Shown here: positions 55,527 to 63,796 of the stretch, in pieces | Layout of the letters: every line of letters begins with the position of its first letter | How positions within the stretch are numbered: position 1 is the first letter of the stretch | Assembly: GCA_020882975.1 (NCBI GenBank) | Contig: JAHRFD010000004.1 | Coordinates: 124,001-188,000 of the forward strand | Length of the DNA: 64,000 nt | Reading direction: 5' to 3' | Source: Microcoleus sp. EPA2 | Lineage (GTDB): Bacteria > Cyanobacteriota > Cyanobacteriia > Cyanobacteriales > Microcoleaceae | Translations under genes and position numbers: made by a program | Notes under the pieces: model-generated | What the model saw: only the letters and a program-made list of their open reading frames with translations | Told to the model about the DNA's origin: nothing | The model's database searches: none

Positions 55527-56207
55527 TCAAAGGTGGACTAAGCTAAAATTCTTTGAGGGAGTAATTCCCCGACCTACCCAGATTTTTTCTTCTGTCCTGG
55601 GTACTTGCGTTATTAGTTCGCAGAGTCGTACTATTGTGCTGCGGACGTCATACTCTAAAGCAATCGAGTACACGCCAGGACTGAGAGGCTCATAAATCCA
55701 AGGGGCACCTTGAGCATTAGTACCTTCAAGCTGAAGCTGATTATTCTGCCACTGAAGTATCCAGTTCCAAACGAAAGTTTCACTTTTTCCAGGTTTGATT
55801 GACGGACAAAGGGGTTTGTTTAAGGTCGGTGGATCAGATGAAATTACCTTGTTCGCTATTTTTAATTCTTGACCATCCATTTTTATAATCTTTGGACCAA
55901 AGCTAAGCGCCAAGGGGACGCGAATAGACTCTGATGTTTTGTTGGTAATGCGGACACCAAATTGCACAGGGGTATTTGCACCGTGCAGATTGGCTGGAAT
56001 TGGCCATATCGGGTTAAACACCACAGTTTCTAAATGGATACCATCTACTTCAACTACATTGCTATGTGTTGATTCAAAGGATGTCAATTCAGTTGCCCTC
56101 CCCAGTTGGGCATCAACAGCCCCAGCTAACAATCTGGGTACATGGCGGAGCGCGATTACACCCGAAATGATTAAAGCCAATAAAAACAAGGCAAAATGCT
56201 TAATCAT
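55527..56207 (-). CDS. Exported single-domain protein, family B, second
   Basis: 226 aa. Signal peptide 1-30 (MIKHFALFLLALIISG). The domain shows HLETVVFNPIWPIPANL, RITNKTSESIRVPLAL, CPSIKPGKSETFVW, NWILQWQNNQLQLEG and GVYSIALEYDV. Its ATG (56205-56207) overlaps the end of MITE-like copy 4, so the promoter region upstream is provided by, or interrupted by, that repeat. Confidence 0.8.
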   Translation of the reverse strand: MIKHFALFLLALIISGVIALRHVPRLLAGAVDAQLGRATELTSFESTHSNVVEVDGIHLETVVFNPIWPIPANLHGANTPVQFGVRITNKTSESIRVPLALSFGPKIIKMDGQELKIANKVISSDPPTLNKPLCPSIKPGKSETFVWNWILQWQNNQLQLEGTNAQGAPWIYEPLSPGVYSIALEYDVRSTIVRLCELITQVPRTEEKIWVGRGITPSKNFSLVHL

Positions 56208-56310
56208 ATCAATTCCGTTAGCATCGGAATTATTAATCTTTCTCTTCTCTTCCTTTGCGTCCTTTGCGCCTTCGCGGTTAAATCATTCCGATGCAACCGG
56301 AAACGATATC
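56206..56310. repeat. MITE-like dispersed repeat, copy 4
   Basis: Begins ATATCAATTCCGTTAGCATCGG, contains GCGCCTTCGCGGTTAAATC and ends CCGGAAACGATATC. The two ends are inverted copies (ATTCCG..CATCGGAAT and ATTCCGATGCAACCGG). Confidence 0.7.
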
Positions 56311-56446
56311 ACATGAATTAGCTCTGCTTTTTTTAAAGTGACTCATTACTATTTGACTATATATATTAGGACAAATATATTAATCTTTTAACCGTAAAAA
56401 TACTGAAGTTTTTTAGACCAATTTTCCCTACTATCAGCAGTATAAC
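56308..56446 (-). pseudogene. Duplicated fragment: end of family A gene plus start of family B gene
   Basis: About 139 bp nearly identical to 53712-53849. It carries the family A tail region and the first family B codons (MSHFKK...), but a run of 7 T instead of 6 shifts the frame and the gene body is absent. The fragment abuts MITE-like copy 4, so the end of the repeat is a break point. Confidence 0.75.
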
Positions 56447-56494
56447 GGCTCTCTCTAATGCTTAGTCCACAAAGTAGCGACCGATACAATCCAC

Positions 56495-56663
56495 CGCAGT
56501 TTTTTACCATCTTGCCCTAGAATCTGTAACGTTTTATTTAACTATTGAAAGCGCAACGAGGCTGCCGTTTTATTCGTAATCTGAAGAGCGATTTTTACAG
56601 GAGTTGCAGCATTGGGCTTATTTGAGGGGATTGTCAAGATACGCTCTGGCATTAAAATTTCAA
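56495..56663 (-). pseudogene. Duplicated fragment: internal piece of a family B gene
   Basis: About 169 bp similar to 52792-52960 of the two-domain family B gene, with several substitutions. It lies upstream of the previous fragment (minus strand), an order opposite to that in the intact locus, so at least two rearrangements or deletions took place. No open frame survives. Confidence 0.75.
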
Positions 56664-56666
56664 TAT

Positions 56667-56703
56667 GTTAGATACCTGACTTCTCTAAGAAGTCGGGTAT
56701 CTA
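56667..56703 (-). terminator. Hairpin terminator after the sugar kinase gene
   Basis: TTAGATACC-TGACTTCT, short loop, AGAAGTC-GGGTATCTAA forms a long stem 32 bp past the minus-strand stop codon at 56735. This hairpin type recurs in cyanobacterial genomes and may also be a repeat. Confidence 0.65.
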
Positions 56704-56734
56704 AGTGTGGTGTTTTTTGAACTCAGTCTGCTGG

Positions 56735-58054
56735 TTACTTGCTCAGCCGCTTGTAAGCCGTAGCCAAAGCATTACTATCTCCGACATTTCCGGGAAACAA
56801 AACTACTGGTAAATTGGGAAATAGAGGATGATTTGACTCGGTTTTTACTACGGAACAACCAGGGATGATTTGACCTAGGAGTCTGACACTTTTGAGGGAC
56901 AAACCTGTACTCAAAACATCATTGGAAGTAATACCACCTTTGCTGATTAAAAACCCGATATCTCCCGGCAGTCCGCGGACAATATCCATTAATAAAGCAG
57001 AAACAGCTTCTCCAAATTTTAACCGGATTTCCGTGTTTTTAAATTGTAGTTCCTGGCGGCTGGTATAAATTACTGGGGTTTTGTCATCGCTGTGAGCATT
57101 GCGGACTTTTTCTAGGGTTTTATTCAGTAAATTTGTCCGATCCTCTGGGGCTTCTTCTAGTAAATGAGCTACATCTATTTCAATGCTCGCTGTATTGGGT
57201 TCTTTTAACAATTGTTCCAATTGTTCTGTGGTTTTTTTAACGTGGGAACCAACTATTACTGCACCGGGTTTGCCATTCCTGACATATTTTGCCATATTGT
57301 CGGCGGCGATGGGCTGGGGACCTAGGTCGGCTAAGGATGTTAAAATGCTGGCTGCGCTGCGGAATAAAAACTTTTTCCCTTGACTAGCTGCATCGAGAAT
57401 GTGTTTGGCAAAGGTGTCTAAATCGCTTTGATTTTCGCAATCTACTACTGCACATTGGTTGTTTGTCATGTGCATGAGTCGATCTAAGTTTCCTTGGCGG
57501 ATGTCTGCGAGTAAGATGCGATCGACATTCTCGGCCTGAATCCTACCTTTGGTTTTTTCTTCCACGTAGTCTGGCAGATAACTGTGACTGTAGCCAAAAA
57601 CTGAATCTTTGGCAAATTCGGTTTCGTGGACTGGTGTTTCGACGTTGTTCACCATTAGGTAATGTACGCTGTCGCGGGTAATTCTTCCTCCTTCAAAAAA
57701 GGCGGGTATTAGAAAATGACCGTCGAAGGGGCCTAGTTCTTCGGCGATCGCGTCGGTTTCGATGGGATAGTGGCCGCGCAGGGTAGAATCGGAACGGCTA
57801 ACTATTAAAAAATCCTGAATTCCTTCGGCGGCGATCGCCTTTTTGAGATTTTGGCACACTTCGCGGGTGACGGAGGCTGCGTTTTCGGGAGTTAGCGATC
57901 GAGTATTTGTCAGTATAAAGAAAATCGGCGATTTGTCCCGCAGTCCCAAACGCAGGGTTGCGTCGTCCCAAGTAGTCAACAGCAAGCAACTGTGTACGGT
58001 TTGAGAACCTGTGGGATCGTCATCAAGAACTATAATCTTAGGTTTAGCAGACAT
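56735..58054 (-). CDS. Four-carbon acid sugar kinase family protein (DUF1537)
   Basis: 439 aa. The N-terminal SBD fold shows IIVLDDDPTGSQTVHS, FFILTNTRSL, VSRSDSTLRGHYP and HFLIPAFFEGGRIT. The C-terminal nucleotide-binding half has KPGAVIVGSHVKKTT, ALLMDIVRG and ISKGGITSNDVL. The family phosphorylates erythronate, threonate or similar C4 acid sugars. The usual OtnA/B/C/I partners are absent here, so the substrate is uncertain. Single-gene unit followed by a strong hairpin. Confidence 0.9.
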   Translation of the reverse strand: MSAKPKIIVLDDDPTGSQTVHSCLLLTTWDDATLRLGLRDKSPIFFILTNTRSLTPENAASVTREVCQNLKKAIAAEGIQDFLIVSRSDSTLRGHYPIETDAIAEELGPFDGHFLIPAFFEGGRITRDSVHYLMVNNVETPVHETEFAKDSVFGYSHSYLPDYVEEKTKGRIQAENVDRILLADIRQGNLDRLMHMTNNQCAVVDCENQSDLDTFAKHILDAASQGKKFLFRSAASILTSLADLGPQPIAADNMAKYVRNGKPGAVIVGSHVKKTTEQLEQLLKEPNTASIEIDVAHLLEEAPEDRTNLLNKTLEKVRNAHSDDKTPVIYTSRQELQFKNTEIRLKFGEAVSALLMDIVRGLPGDIGFLISKGGITSNDVLSTGLSLKSVRLLGQIIPGCSVVKTESNHPLFPNLPVVLFPGNVGDSNALATAYKRLSK

Positions 58055-58124
58055 ACTGACCTGGTTGTTAACGTCACCTTTCTAAGATATCCTGACCCAG
58101 TGACTTCACTGAAAAAATTTTACC

Positions 58125-58775
58125 TTAAGTCGCCTGCTTTCGCTCTTGCAACTTTTTCATTTCTGCTTGAACTCCCACGGCTACCTGCAAAGCTTCGTTT
58201 AGCAATCGCCCTTGTTCGCTAGCCCGATCGCTAATTTGCAGGGCATTTAAGGCGACTAGGTTAGTGGCGAATAGTTCGGAGTTAGTTCCCACAAATTTTT
58301 GGTTTTCCCTGATGATTCTCTCGGTTTTTAACGCTCTGACTAAATCCTTTCTGATCAGTTCCAATGCTTGAATGACTTTTGAGCGATCGGCTATTTTGAC
58401 TCCCGAATTACCAGCATCTTCTATGTCGTCATTAATGGCGATCGCCTTGATGATACCATTGTAGCGATCGACATCATCAAAAAGATTAATTAGATGTTTG
58501 TTTTGGTGGCTGCACCTAATTTTCCAGATATCCTCAAAGATTAAACCGGCGATCGCCATCAGGTGAACGGCCAACCAAACCAAATAAGCCCTGGGAAATA
58601 TCATTACCAGCAGCAAACAACTAATCGGAATTAAAATAATTAAACCGAAGGTTTTCACGCCTTCGCGAACAAACTTAGTTGCTGTTGCTGGTCGATATAC
58701 GCGATCGGGGCCCGTACCGCTGAGGCGTTTGAGTTCACCCGCAGTAATTTCTAATCCCTGGATGTCAGAGCGCAT
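58125..58775 (-). CDS. Membrane protein of unknown function (216 aa)
   Basis: Two hydrophobic helices (about 43-63 FGLIILIPISCLLLVMIF, and 68-85) precede a long hydrophilic C-terminal region of likely helices with coiled-coil features (about 100-216, NSELFATNLVALNALQISDRA, KKLQERKQ end). The N-terminus is soluble. No family was recognised. It lies 70 bp from the sugar kinase on the same strand (downstream of this gene) and is divergent from the cysteine desulfurase. Confidence 0.7.
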   Translation of the reverse strand: MRSDIQGLEITAGELKRLSGTGPDRVYRPATATKFVREGVKTFGLIILIPISCLLLVMIFPRAYLVWLAVHLMAIAGLIFEDIWKIRCSHQNKHLINLFDDVDRYNGIIKAIAINDDIEDAGNSGVKIADRSKVIQALELIRKDLVRALKTERIIRENQKFVGTNSELFATNLVALNALQISDRASEQGRLLNEALQVAVGVQAEMKKLQERKQAT

Positions 58776-58871
58776 AAATCTTTACAAATATTTGTTAATT
58801 ATAAATTTTAGCTATAGAACAAAAGGCTCGTCTACAATAAATCTAACATCTTTTTTCACTAAATTTCCACT

Positions 58872-60041
58872 ATGTCCGCACGTCCTATCTACCTCGACAA
58901 CCACTCGACAACCCCCGTAGACAAGCGGGTACTTGATGCGATGCTGCCCTATTTCACCGAGCAATTCGGCAATGCAGCCAGCATCAACCACGTCTACGGC
59001 TGGGAAGCCGAAGCAGCGGTAAAACAGTCACGACAAATTTTAGCAGAAGCCATCAATGCCTCTCCAGAAGAAATTGTTTTTACCAGCGGTGCAACGGAAG
59101 CCAATAACTTAGCGATTAAAGGCATCGCCGAAGCCTATTTCAGCAAAGGAAAGCACATTATAACAGTAAAAACTGAACATAATGCGGTTCTTGACCCCTG
59201 TACCTATTTGGAAAAGTTGGGGTTTGACATTACTGTTCTACCTGTAAAAAGTGACGGATTGATTGATATAGGCGACTTGATCAAAGCGATTCGATCGGAG
59301 ACGATTTTAGTTTCGGTGATGACTGCTAATAATGAAATTGGAGTGATTCAACCGATCGCCGAAATTGCAGCAATATGTCGCGGAAATGATATTATTTTCC
59401 ACACAGATGCAGCCCAGGCGATTGGTAAAATTCCCCTAGATGTACAGGAGATGAATATCGATCTAATGTCCTTGACAGCCCACAAAATTTACGGACCAAA
59501 AGGCATTGGAGCTCTCTATGTGCGTCGCCATAAACCGAGAGTGCAGTTAGCACCACAAATGCACGGCGGCGGTCACGAACGGGGAATGCGATCCGGTACA
59601 CTGTACGCACCGCAAATAGTCGGATTTGCTAAAGCTGTGGAATTAGGAATTGCGGAAATGGAGGCGGAAACAGCACGAGTTGTGAGTTTGCGCGAGCGTT
59701 TGTGGCAAAATTTGGCAGAATTAGGAGATGTGTTTCTCAACGGTCACGCGACTAAAAGATTGCCAGGAAATCTTAATATTAGTGTAGGTGGCGTTGACGG
59801 TCAAGCATTGCTGTTGGGGTTACAGTCAGCGGCGGCGGTTTCTTCTGGTTCTGCTTGTACTTCTGCCAAAATATCTCCATCTCATGTTTTAGCAGCGATC
59901 GGGCGATCGGACAAATTAGCCTACGCTTCGATTCGGTTTGGGATTGGTCGTTTCAATACTGTAGCAGAAATAGATGCAGTCTCTCAACACGCGATCGCTA
60001 CTATTACATCTCTCCGACAAGCTCAAAAAGTCATGAGTTAG
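58872..60041 (+). CDS. Cysteine desulfurase, IscS/NifS family
   Basis: 389 aa PLP enzyme. Key features: YLDNHSTTPVD start, FTSGATEANNLAIKG, HTDAAQAIGK (Asp and Gln of the cofactor site), TAHKIYGPKG with the Schiff-base Lys (about 205), and the persulfide Cys in SSGSACTSAK (about 328). It takes sulfur from L-cysteine for iron-sulfur clusters, thiamine, tRNA thiolation and similar uses. IscS versus a NifS-like or SufS paralogue cannot be decided by eye; the length and motifs fit group I (IscS/NifS). Confidence 0.95.
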   Translation: MSARPIYLDNHSTTPVDKRVLDAMLPYFTEQFGNAASINHVYGWEAEAAVKQSRQILAEAINASPEEIVFTSGATEANNLAIKGIAEAYFSKGKHIITVKTEHNAVLDPCTYLEKLGFDITVLPVKSDGLIDIGDLIKAIRSETILVSVMTANNEIGVIQPIAEIAAICRGNDIIFHTDAAQAIGKIPLDVQEMNIDLMSLTAHKIYGPKGIGALYVRRHKPRVQLAPQMHGGGHERGMRSGTLYAPQIVGFAKAVELGIAEMEAETARVVSLRERLWQNLAELGDVFLNGHATKRLPGNLNISVGGVDGQALLLGLQSAAAVSSGSACTSAKISPSHVLAAIGRSDKLAYASIRFGIGRFNTVAEIDAVSQHAIATITSLRQAQKVMS

Positions 60042-60146
60042 AAAGTAGTTTTGATGTCAATTTAACTGGTTCCCAGGCTGGGTCTGGGAACCAGATGCTT
60101 TGACTGGGCCTAGATATTTTGCCAATCCCTTTCAGTTTTTAGAGTC

Positions 60147-60250
60147 ATATCGTTGACCGTTGTATCGGAATGATTAAACCACAGAGAACACAGAGGACAC
60201 AGAGAAAGAGAAGAGAGAAATAATTGTTCTGATCTCGAAGGATTTGATAT
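60147..60250. repeat. MITE-like dispersed repeat, copy 5
   Basis: Begins ATATCGTTGACCGTTGTATCGG and ends GAAGGATTTGATAT. A second end-like motif (ATCGGAATTGATATT) at about 60279-60293 suggests a nested or extended copy. Internal sequence is CACAGAGAACACAGAGGACACAG-like purine-rich DNA instead of the GCGAAGGCGC core. Confidence 0.65.
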
Positions 60251-60291
60251 CAGCCCTCAACAATTATGGCCCCGTACCATCGGAATTGATA

Positions 60292-61296
60292 TTAATTAGA
60301 ACCAAACACTTCGCGGACTCGATAAATTGGTTTACCCTGAGATTCATGATAAGTCCGCATCATCACTTCTGCTAATAAACCAAAACAAAATAACTGCACC
60401 CCTGTTAACAGCAAAACCACAGCTAAAATTAGTAAAGGACGATTCCCAATACTTTGGCCAAAACCCAATTTCAGGAATGTCAAATAAATCCCTAACACCG
60501 TTCCCAAAGTCATAGAACTCAGTCCCAAAAGTCCAAAAACGTGCATGGGGCGAGTTAAAAACTTTTTCATAAAAGAAATAGTCAACAAATCCATCAACAC
60601 CCGAAAAGTCCGCCAAATTCCGTACTTGCTTTGACCAAAGCGGCGGGCGTGGTGTCGTACTGGCATTTCGGCAATTCTCGCCCCTTCAATAAAGGCTAAA
60701 GCAGGCAAAAATCGGTGCAATTCGCCGTAGAGATTCAAATCTGCCACCAACTCCGATCGATAAGCTTTTAAAGAACAGCCGTAGTCGTGCAAAGTCACCC
60801 CTGTAACTTTGCCAATTAGCCAGTTCGCCATTTTAGAAGGAATTAAGCGACTAATCGTGTTATCCTGACGATTTTTTCGCCAACCGCTGACTAAATCGTA
60901 GCCTTCATCTAACTTAGCCAACAATAGGGGAATATCAGCCGGGTCATTTTGCAAATCGCCGTCTAGGGTGACAATAGCACGACCGCGAGCGCGATCGAAA
61001 CCCGCTGACATGGCGGCAGTTTGACCATAATTGCGACGTAAAATTACAGCACAAAGGTCATCGCGACTGCTAGCTAACTGTTTGAGAAGTTCAGCGGAAC
61101 CATCCTTAGAACCATCATCTACGCAAATAATTTGATAGCTGAGTCCAGAGGCTTGAATCGAAGTGGCGATCGCCTCAATCAAATGAGGTAAACTTTCCAC
61201 CTCATTATACACCGGGACTACCGCCGAAACATCCAGCATCACCTCTGCCTCAGCCTTTTTTTCCGCCAATTTTTCCAAAAATAATGCAGCGTCCAT
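60292..61296 (-). CDS. Family 2 glycosyltransferase, DPM1/ArnC-type
   Basis: 334 aa. GT-A domain: SAVVPVYNEVESLPHL, CVDDGSKDGS, TLDGDLQNDP (the DxD-like metal site) and HDYGCSLKAYR. Two C-terminal transmembrane helices (about 235-260 and 272-300) anchor it to the membrane. The family transfers sugars to polyprenyl phosphate, supplying lipid-linked sugars for glycan or protein modification. The sugar cannot be predicted. It ends within MITE-like copy 5's flank. Confidence 0.93.
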   Translation of the reverse strand: MDAALFLEKLAEKKAEAEVMLDVSAVVPVYNEVESLPHLIEAIATSIQASGLSYQIICVDDGSKDGSAELLKQLASSRDDLCAVILRRNYGQTAAMSAGFDRARGRAIVTLDGDLQNDPADIPLLLAKLDEGYDLVSGWRKNRQDNTISRLIPSKMANWLIGKVTGVTLHDYGCSLKAYRSELVADLNLYGELHRFLPALAFIEGARIAEMPVRHHARRFGQSKYGIWRTFRVLMDLLTISFMKKFLTRPMHVFGLLGLSSMTLGTVLGIYLTFLKLGFGQSIGNRPLLILAVVLLLTGVQLFCFGLLAEVMMRTYHESQGKPIYRVREVFGSN

Positions 61297-61423
61297 TTCT
61301 TTATGCTATAACATCAACCGTCAACTCAACTATCAACAACTAACTATAGCAGTCCTTGCAGGAGTCGTAAAGTTTTTTACCCCACCCCAACCCTCCCCTT
61401 CATAAGGGGAGGGAGTAAGAAAT

Positions 61424-62155
61424 TCACAAATGATTTAGGATTACTATAGGTTGATAACTTGCCACCACTTTACCATATCCTCGCAATTGCCGATAATAAG
61501 CTTGACTAACTCGATCGCCATCCTCCGACAAAATATCGATCCCGATACCATTGCGACCTTGTTCAGTGCCGGAACTGTGAATATAGCGATCGCCTCCCAG
61601 ATATAGTCCCACATGAGTAGCCTTTTCTGGTGTTCCAAAAAAAACTAAATCTCCTGGTTCTAAACCAGTTATACTAATAGGCTTAGTAAAAGCTTCCTGC
61701 TGATAAGCATCCCTCGGCAACCAGATACCCGCCGACATGAAAGCAGCCTGCATTAATCCAGAACAATCATAATTTGGCCCCACAGTGCCGCCCCAAAGGT
61801 ATTCATTAGATTTGTCCATCGCCTGATGAGCAAAATTAATTACTTTTGGTAATTTTTCTCTAATTTTGGTCTCCGATAAAATCACAGGATGATAGGGTAT
61901 TTCTGCCACTGATATCGACTCAAAATCTCGCAGATTCAGCCATCCCGGATAATCATCTTCGCACAGCCGCACCATCACAGCCATGGTATCAAAATTTACA
62001 CCTATCTGAGCGTCAACTACAGGTAATTCGACTACTCGCAAGTGTCGCCCAGCCATCGCCTGAGTCGCCAGTCGATCGCACTTGGGGGAATCGTAAATAT
62101 TTATGTGCGATCGGGCCCGATACTCCACAACATCAGATAATTGATAATTAGTCAT
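61424..62155 (-). CDS. NlpC/P60 peptidoglycan endopeptidase with N-terminal SH3-like domain
   Basis: 243 aa. The N-terminal about 85 residues are SH3b-like (VVEYRARSHINIYDSPKCDR). The C-terminal NlpC/P60 domain has catalytic C131 (YDCSGLMQ), H181 (THVGLYLGG) and H193 (YIHSSG). It matches the cyanobacterial gamma-D-glutamyl-L-diamino acid endopeptidases crystallised from Anabaena and Nostoc, with an identical 50 and 12 residue spacing between Cys and the two His. It cleaves peptidoglycan stem peptides, probably in cell-wall recycling: there is no signal peptide, so it likely acts in the cytosol. Confidence 0.93.
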   Translation of the reverse strand: MTNYQLSDVVEYRARSHINIYDSPKCDRLATQAMAGRHLRVVELPVVDAQIGVNFDTMAVMVRLCEDDYPGWLNLRDFESISVAEIPYHPVILSETKIREKLPKVINFAHQAMDKSNEYLWGGTVGPNYDCSGLMQAAFMSAGIWLPRDAYQQEAFTKPISITGLEPGDLVFFGTPEKATHVGLYLGGDRYIHSSGTEQGRNGIGIDILSEDGDRVSQAYYRQLRGYGKVVASYQPIVILNHL

Positions 62156-62234
62156 TTAATTTTTTCTAGTTTATAGTTGATAGCTGATAACCGATAACTC
62201 CTATAGCAAGCCCTCATAACCCCCTAAAATTACC

Positions 62235-63173
62235 ATGACATTTTTTCGTAAAGACGAACAACTAGAAACCCTCGGCAAGAGCATTATAGATGCAGTTCAC
62301 GCAGAATTTACAGAATTAGGAGGCGATCGTCTCGCCCTCACCTGGATAGTCTACGATCCGCCCGTGCGAGTCAACACAGGCGGAGCTCTGAGCCCCGAAG
62401 AATTTTGGAAATATCAAGCCAGAGGTTTTAGCCATCGGGCTTCAGAACGAGTGTATCCCGCCAGCATCGTCAAATTATTCTACCTTGTTGCCGTCTGGGA
62501 ATGGGCAGAAAAAGGGATGATTAAAACATCAAAAGAATTAGAACGCGCTGTCAGAGACATGATAGTAGATTCCAGCAACGACGCCACCAGTTTAGTAGTA
62601 GATGTACTAACCGGCACTACCAGTGGTCCCGAATTGCCCTCCGGCCCCTTTGAAACCTGGAAACAGCAGCGAAATATCATCAACCGTTACTTTCAATCAT
62701 TAAATTGGCTAGACTTACAAGACATTAACCTCAATCAAAAAACATGGTGCGACGGCCCCTACGGTCGGGAGCGAGAATTTTTGGGCGAATTAATGGAAAA
62801 TAGAAATATGCTAACCACCAATGCCACGGCGATTTTGTTGCATAGTATCATCGGTGGTGTAGCTGTTTCCGCCAAAGCATCCCAAGAGATGATGGGTTTA
62901 ATGAAACGTAGCTTAGAACCAGCGGAATTAGAAGCAGATCCCGAAAATCAAGTTACAGGTTTTTTAGGTAGCGGATTACCATTAGAAGCGAAATTATGGT
63001 CAAAAGCAGGGCTCACAAGTCAAGTGCGTCACGATGCGGCCTACATTGAAATACCAAATCTGCGCCCTTACTTGTTAGTGGTATTTACCGAAGGAAAACA
63101 GAATAGTAAAAATGAACAAATTTTGCCTTTTGTATCGCAGCAAGTCATGGCAGCCATGAAAACACTGAATTAA
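62235..63173 (+). CDS. Class A beta-lactamase-like serine hydrolase without signal peptide
   Basis: 312 aa. Serine hydrolase motifs: SIVK (in YPASIVKLFYL), SSN (DSSNDATSL) and KAG (SKAGLTSQVRHDA). It is a paralogue of the membrane-anchored protein at 26438, sharing motif order and the IPNLRPYLLV(V)F end strand, but it lacks the basic tail and membrane helix. A cytosolic enzyme is implied. It is divergent from the NlpC/P60 gene, 79 bp apart, which suggests joint function in muropeptide handling (inference). Confidence 0.88.
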   Translation: MTFFRKDEQLETLGKSIIDAVHAEFTELGGDRLALTWIVYDPPVRVNTGGALSPEEFWKYQARGFSHRASERVYPASIVKLFYLVAVWEWAEKGMIKTSKELERAVRDMIVDSSNDATSLVVDVLTGTTSGPELPSGPFETWKQQRNIINRYFQSLNWLDLQDINLNQKTWCDGPYGREREFLGELMENRNMLTTNATAILLHSIIGGVAVSAKASQEMMGLMKRSLEPAELEADPENQVTGFLGSGLPLEAKLWSKAGLTSQVRHDAAYIEIPNLRPYLLVVFTEGKQNSKNEQILPFVSQQVMAAMKTLN

Positions 63174-63413
63174 ATTAAATTAAGATTAAGGTATCCAATT
63201 CTTTGAGAACAGTATCTACAAAATTTAATATCATTCAAGTCTGAATCTAAGAAATGTGTATTTTCGTACAAAACCCAGTTCCTGAGTCCCCATGTGTCCA
63301 GGACTATGAATTTTGTAAATTTGCACAAAGTCTCGAAGGGCGGTAAGATATTTATTGCTTTGTTGGCAGATATAACGTAAATTCCGATCGCCATTAAAAC
63401 CAATAATCAAAAT

Positions 63414-63731
63414 ATGTCCAAGACTTACACCGTTGAATTACTTCATCAAGGCAATACCTACACCCTAGAGGTTCCCGAAGACAAACAAATTCTGCGCGCC
63501 GCCAACGCCGCCGGCATTGAGTTGCCAAGTTCTTGCAATGCAGGGGTTTGTACCACCTGCGCTGCTAAAGTTATGGAAGGCCAAGTCGAACAAAATGATT
63601 GCATGGGCGTTAGTCCCGATCTCCAAGCGGAAGGTTACGTGTTGCTATGCGTGGCTTACCCCCGATCGAACTTGAAGATAGAAACCGAAAAAGAAGATAT
63701 TGTCTACCATCGCCAGTTCGGTAAACCCTAG
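63414..63731 (+). CDS. Plant-type [2Fe-2S] ferredoxin
   Basis: 105 aa. Cluster ligands C41, C46, C49 (CNAGVCTTC) and C79 (LLCVAYP). The N-terminal strand TYTVELLHQGNTYTLEV is typical. It carries electrons from photosystem I or NADPH to reductases. It is a non-PetF type: the loop reads CNAGVCTTC rather than the CRAGACSTC of the main photosynthetic ferredoxin, so it may serve a specialised partner. A 67-aa gene follows 65 bp downstream. Confidence 0.95.
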   Translation: MSKTYTVELLHQGNTYTLEVPEDKQILRAANAAGIELPSSCNAGVCTTCAAKVMEGQVEQNDCMGVSPDLQAEGYVLLCVAYPRSNLKIETEKEDIVYHRQFGKP

Positions 63732-63796
63732 AATTAAGTTAAAATGGATACAATTACCGATCGCGGTATCACCATTCAGGAATTACAGACAAGCCT

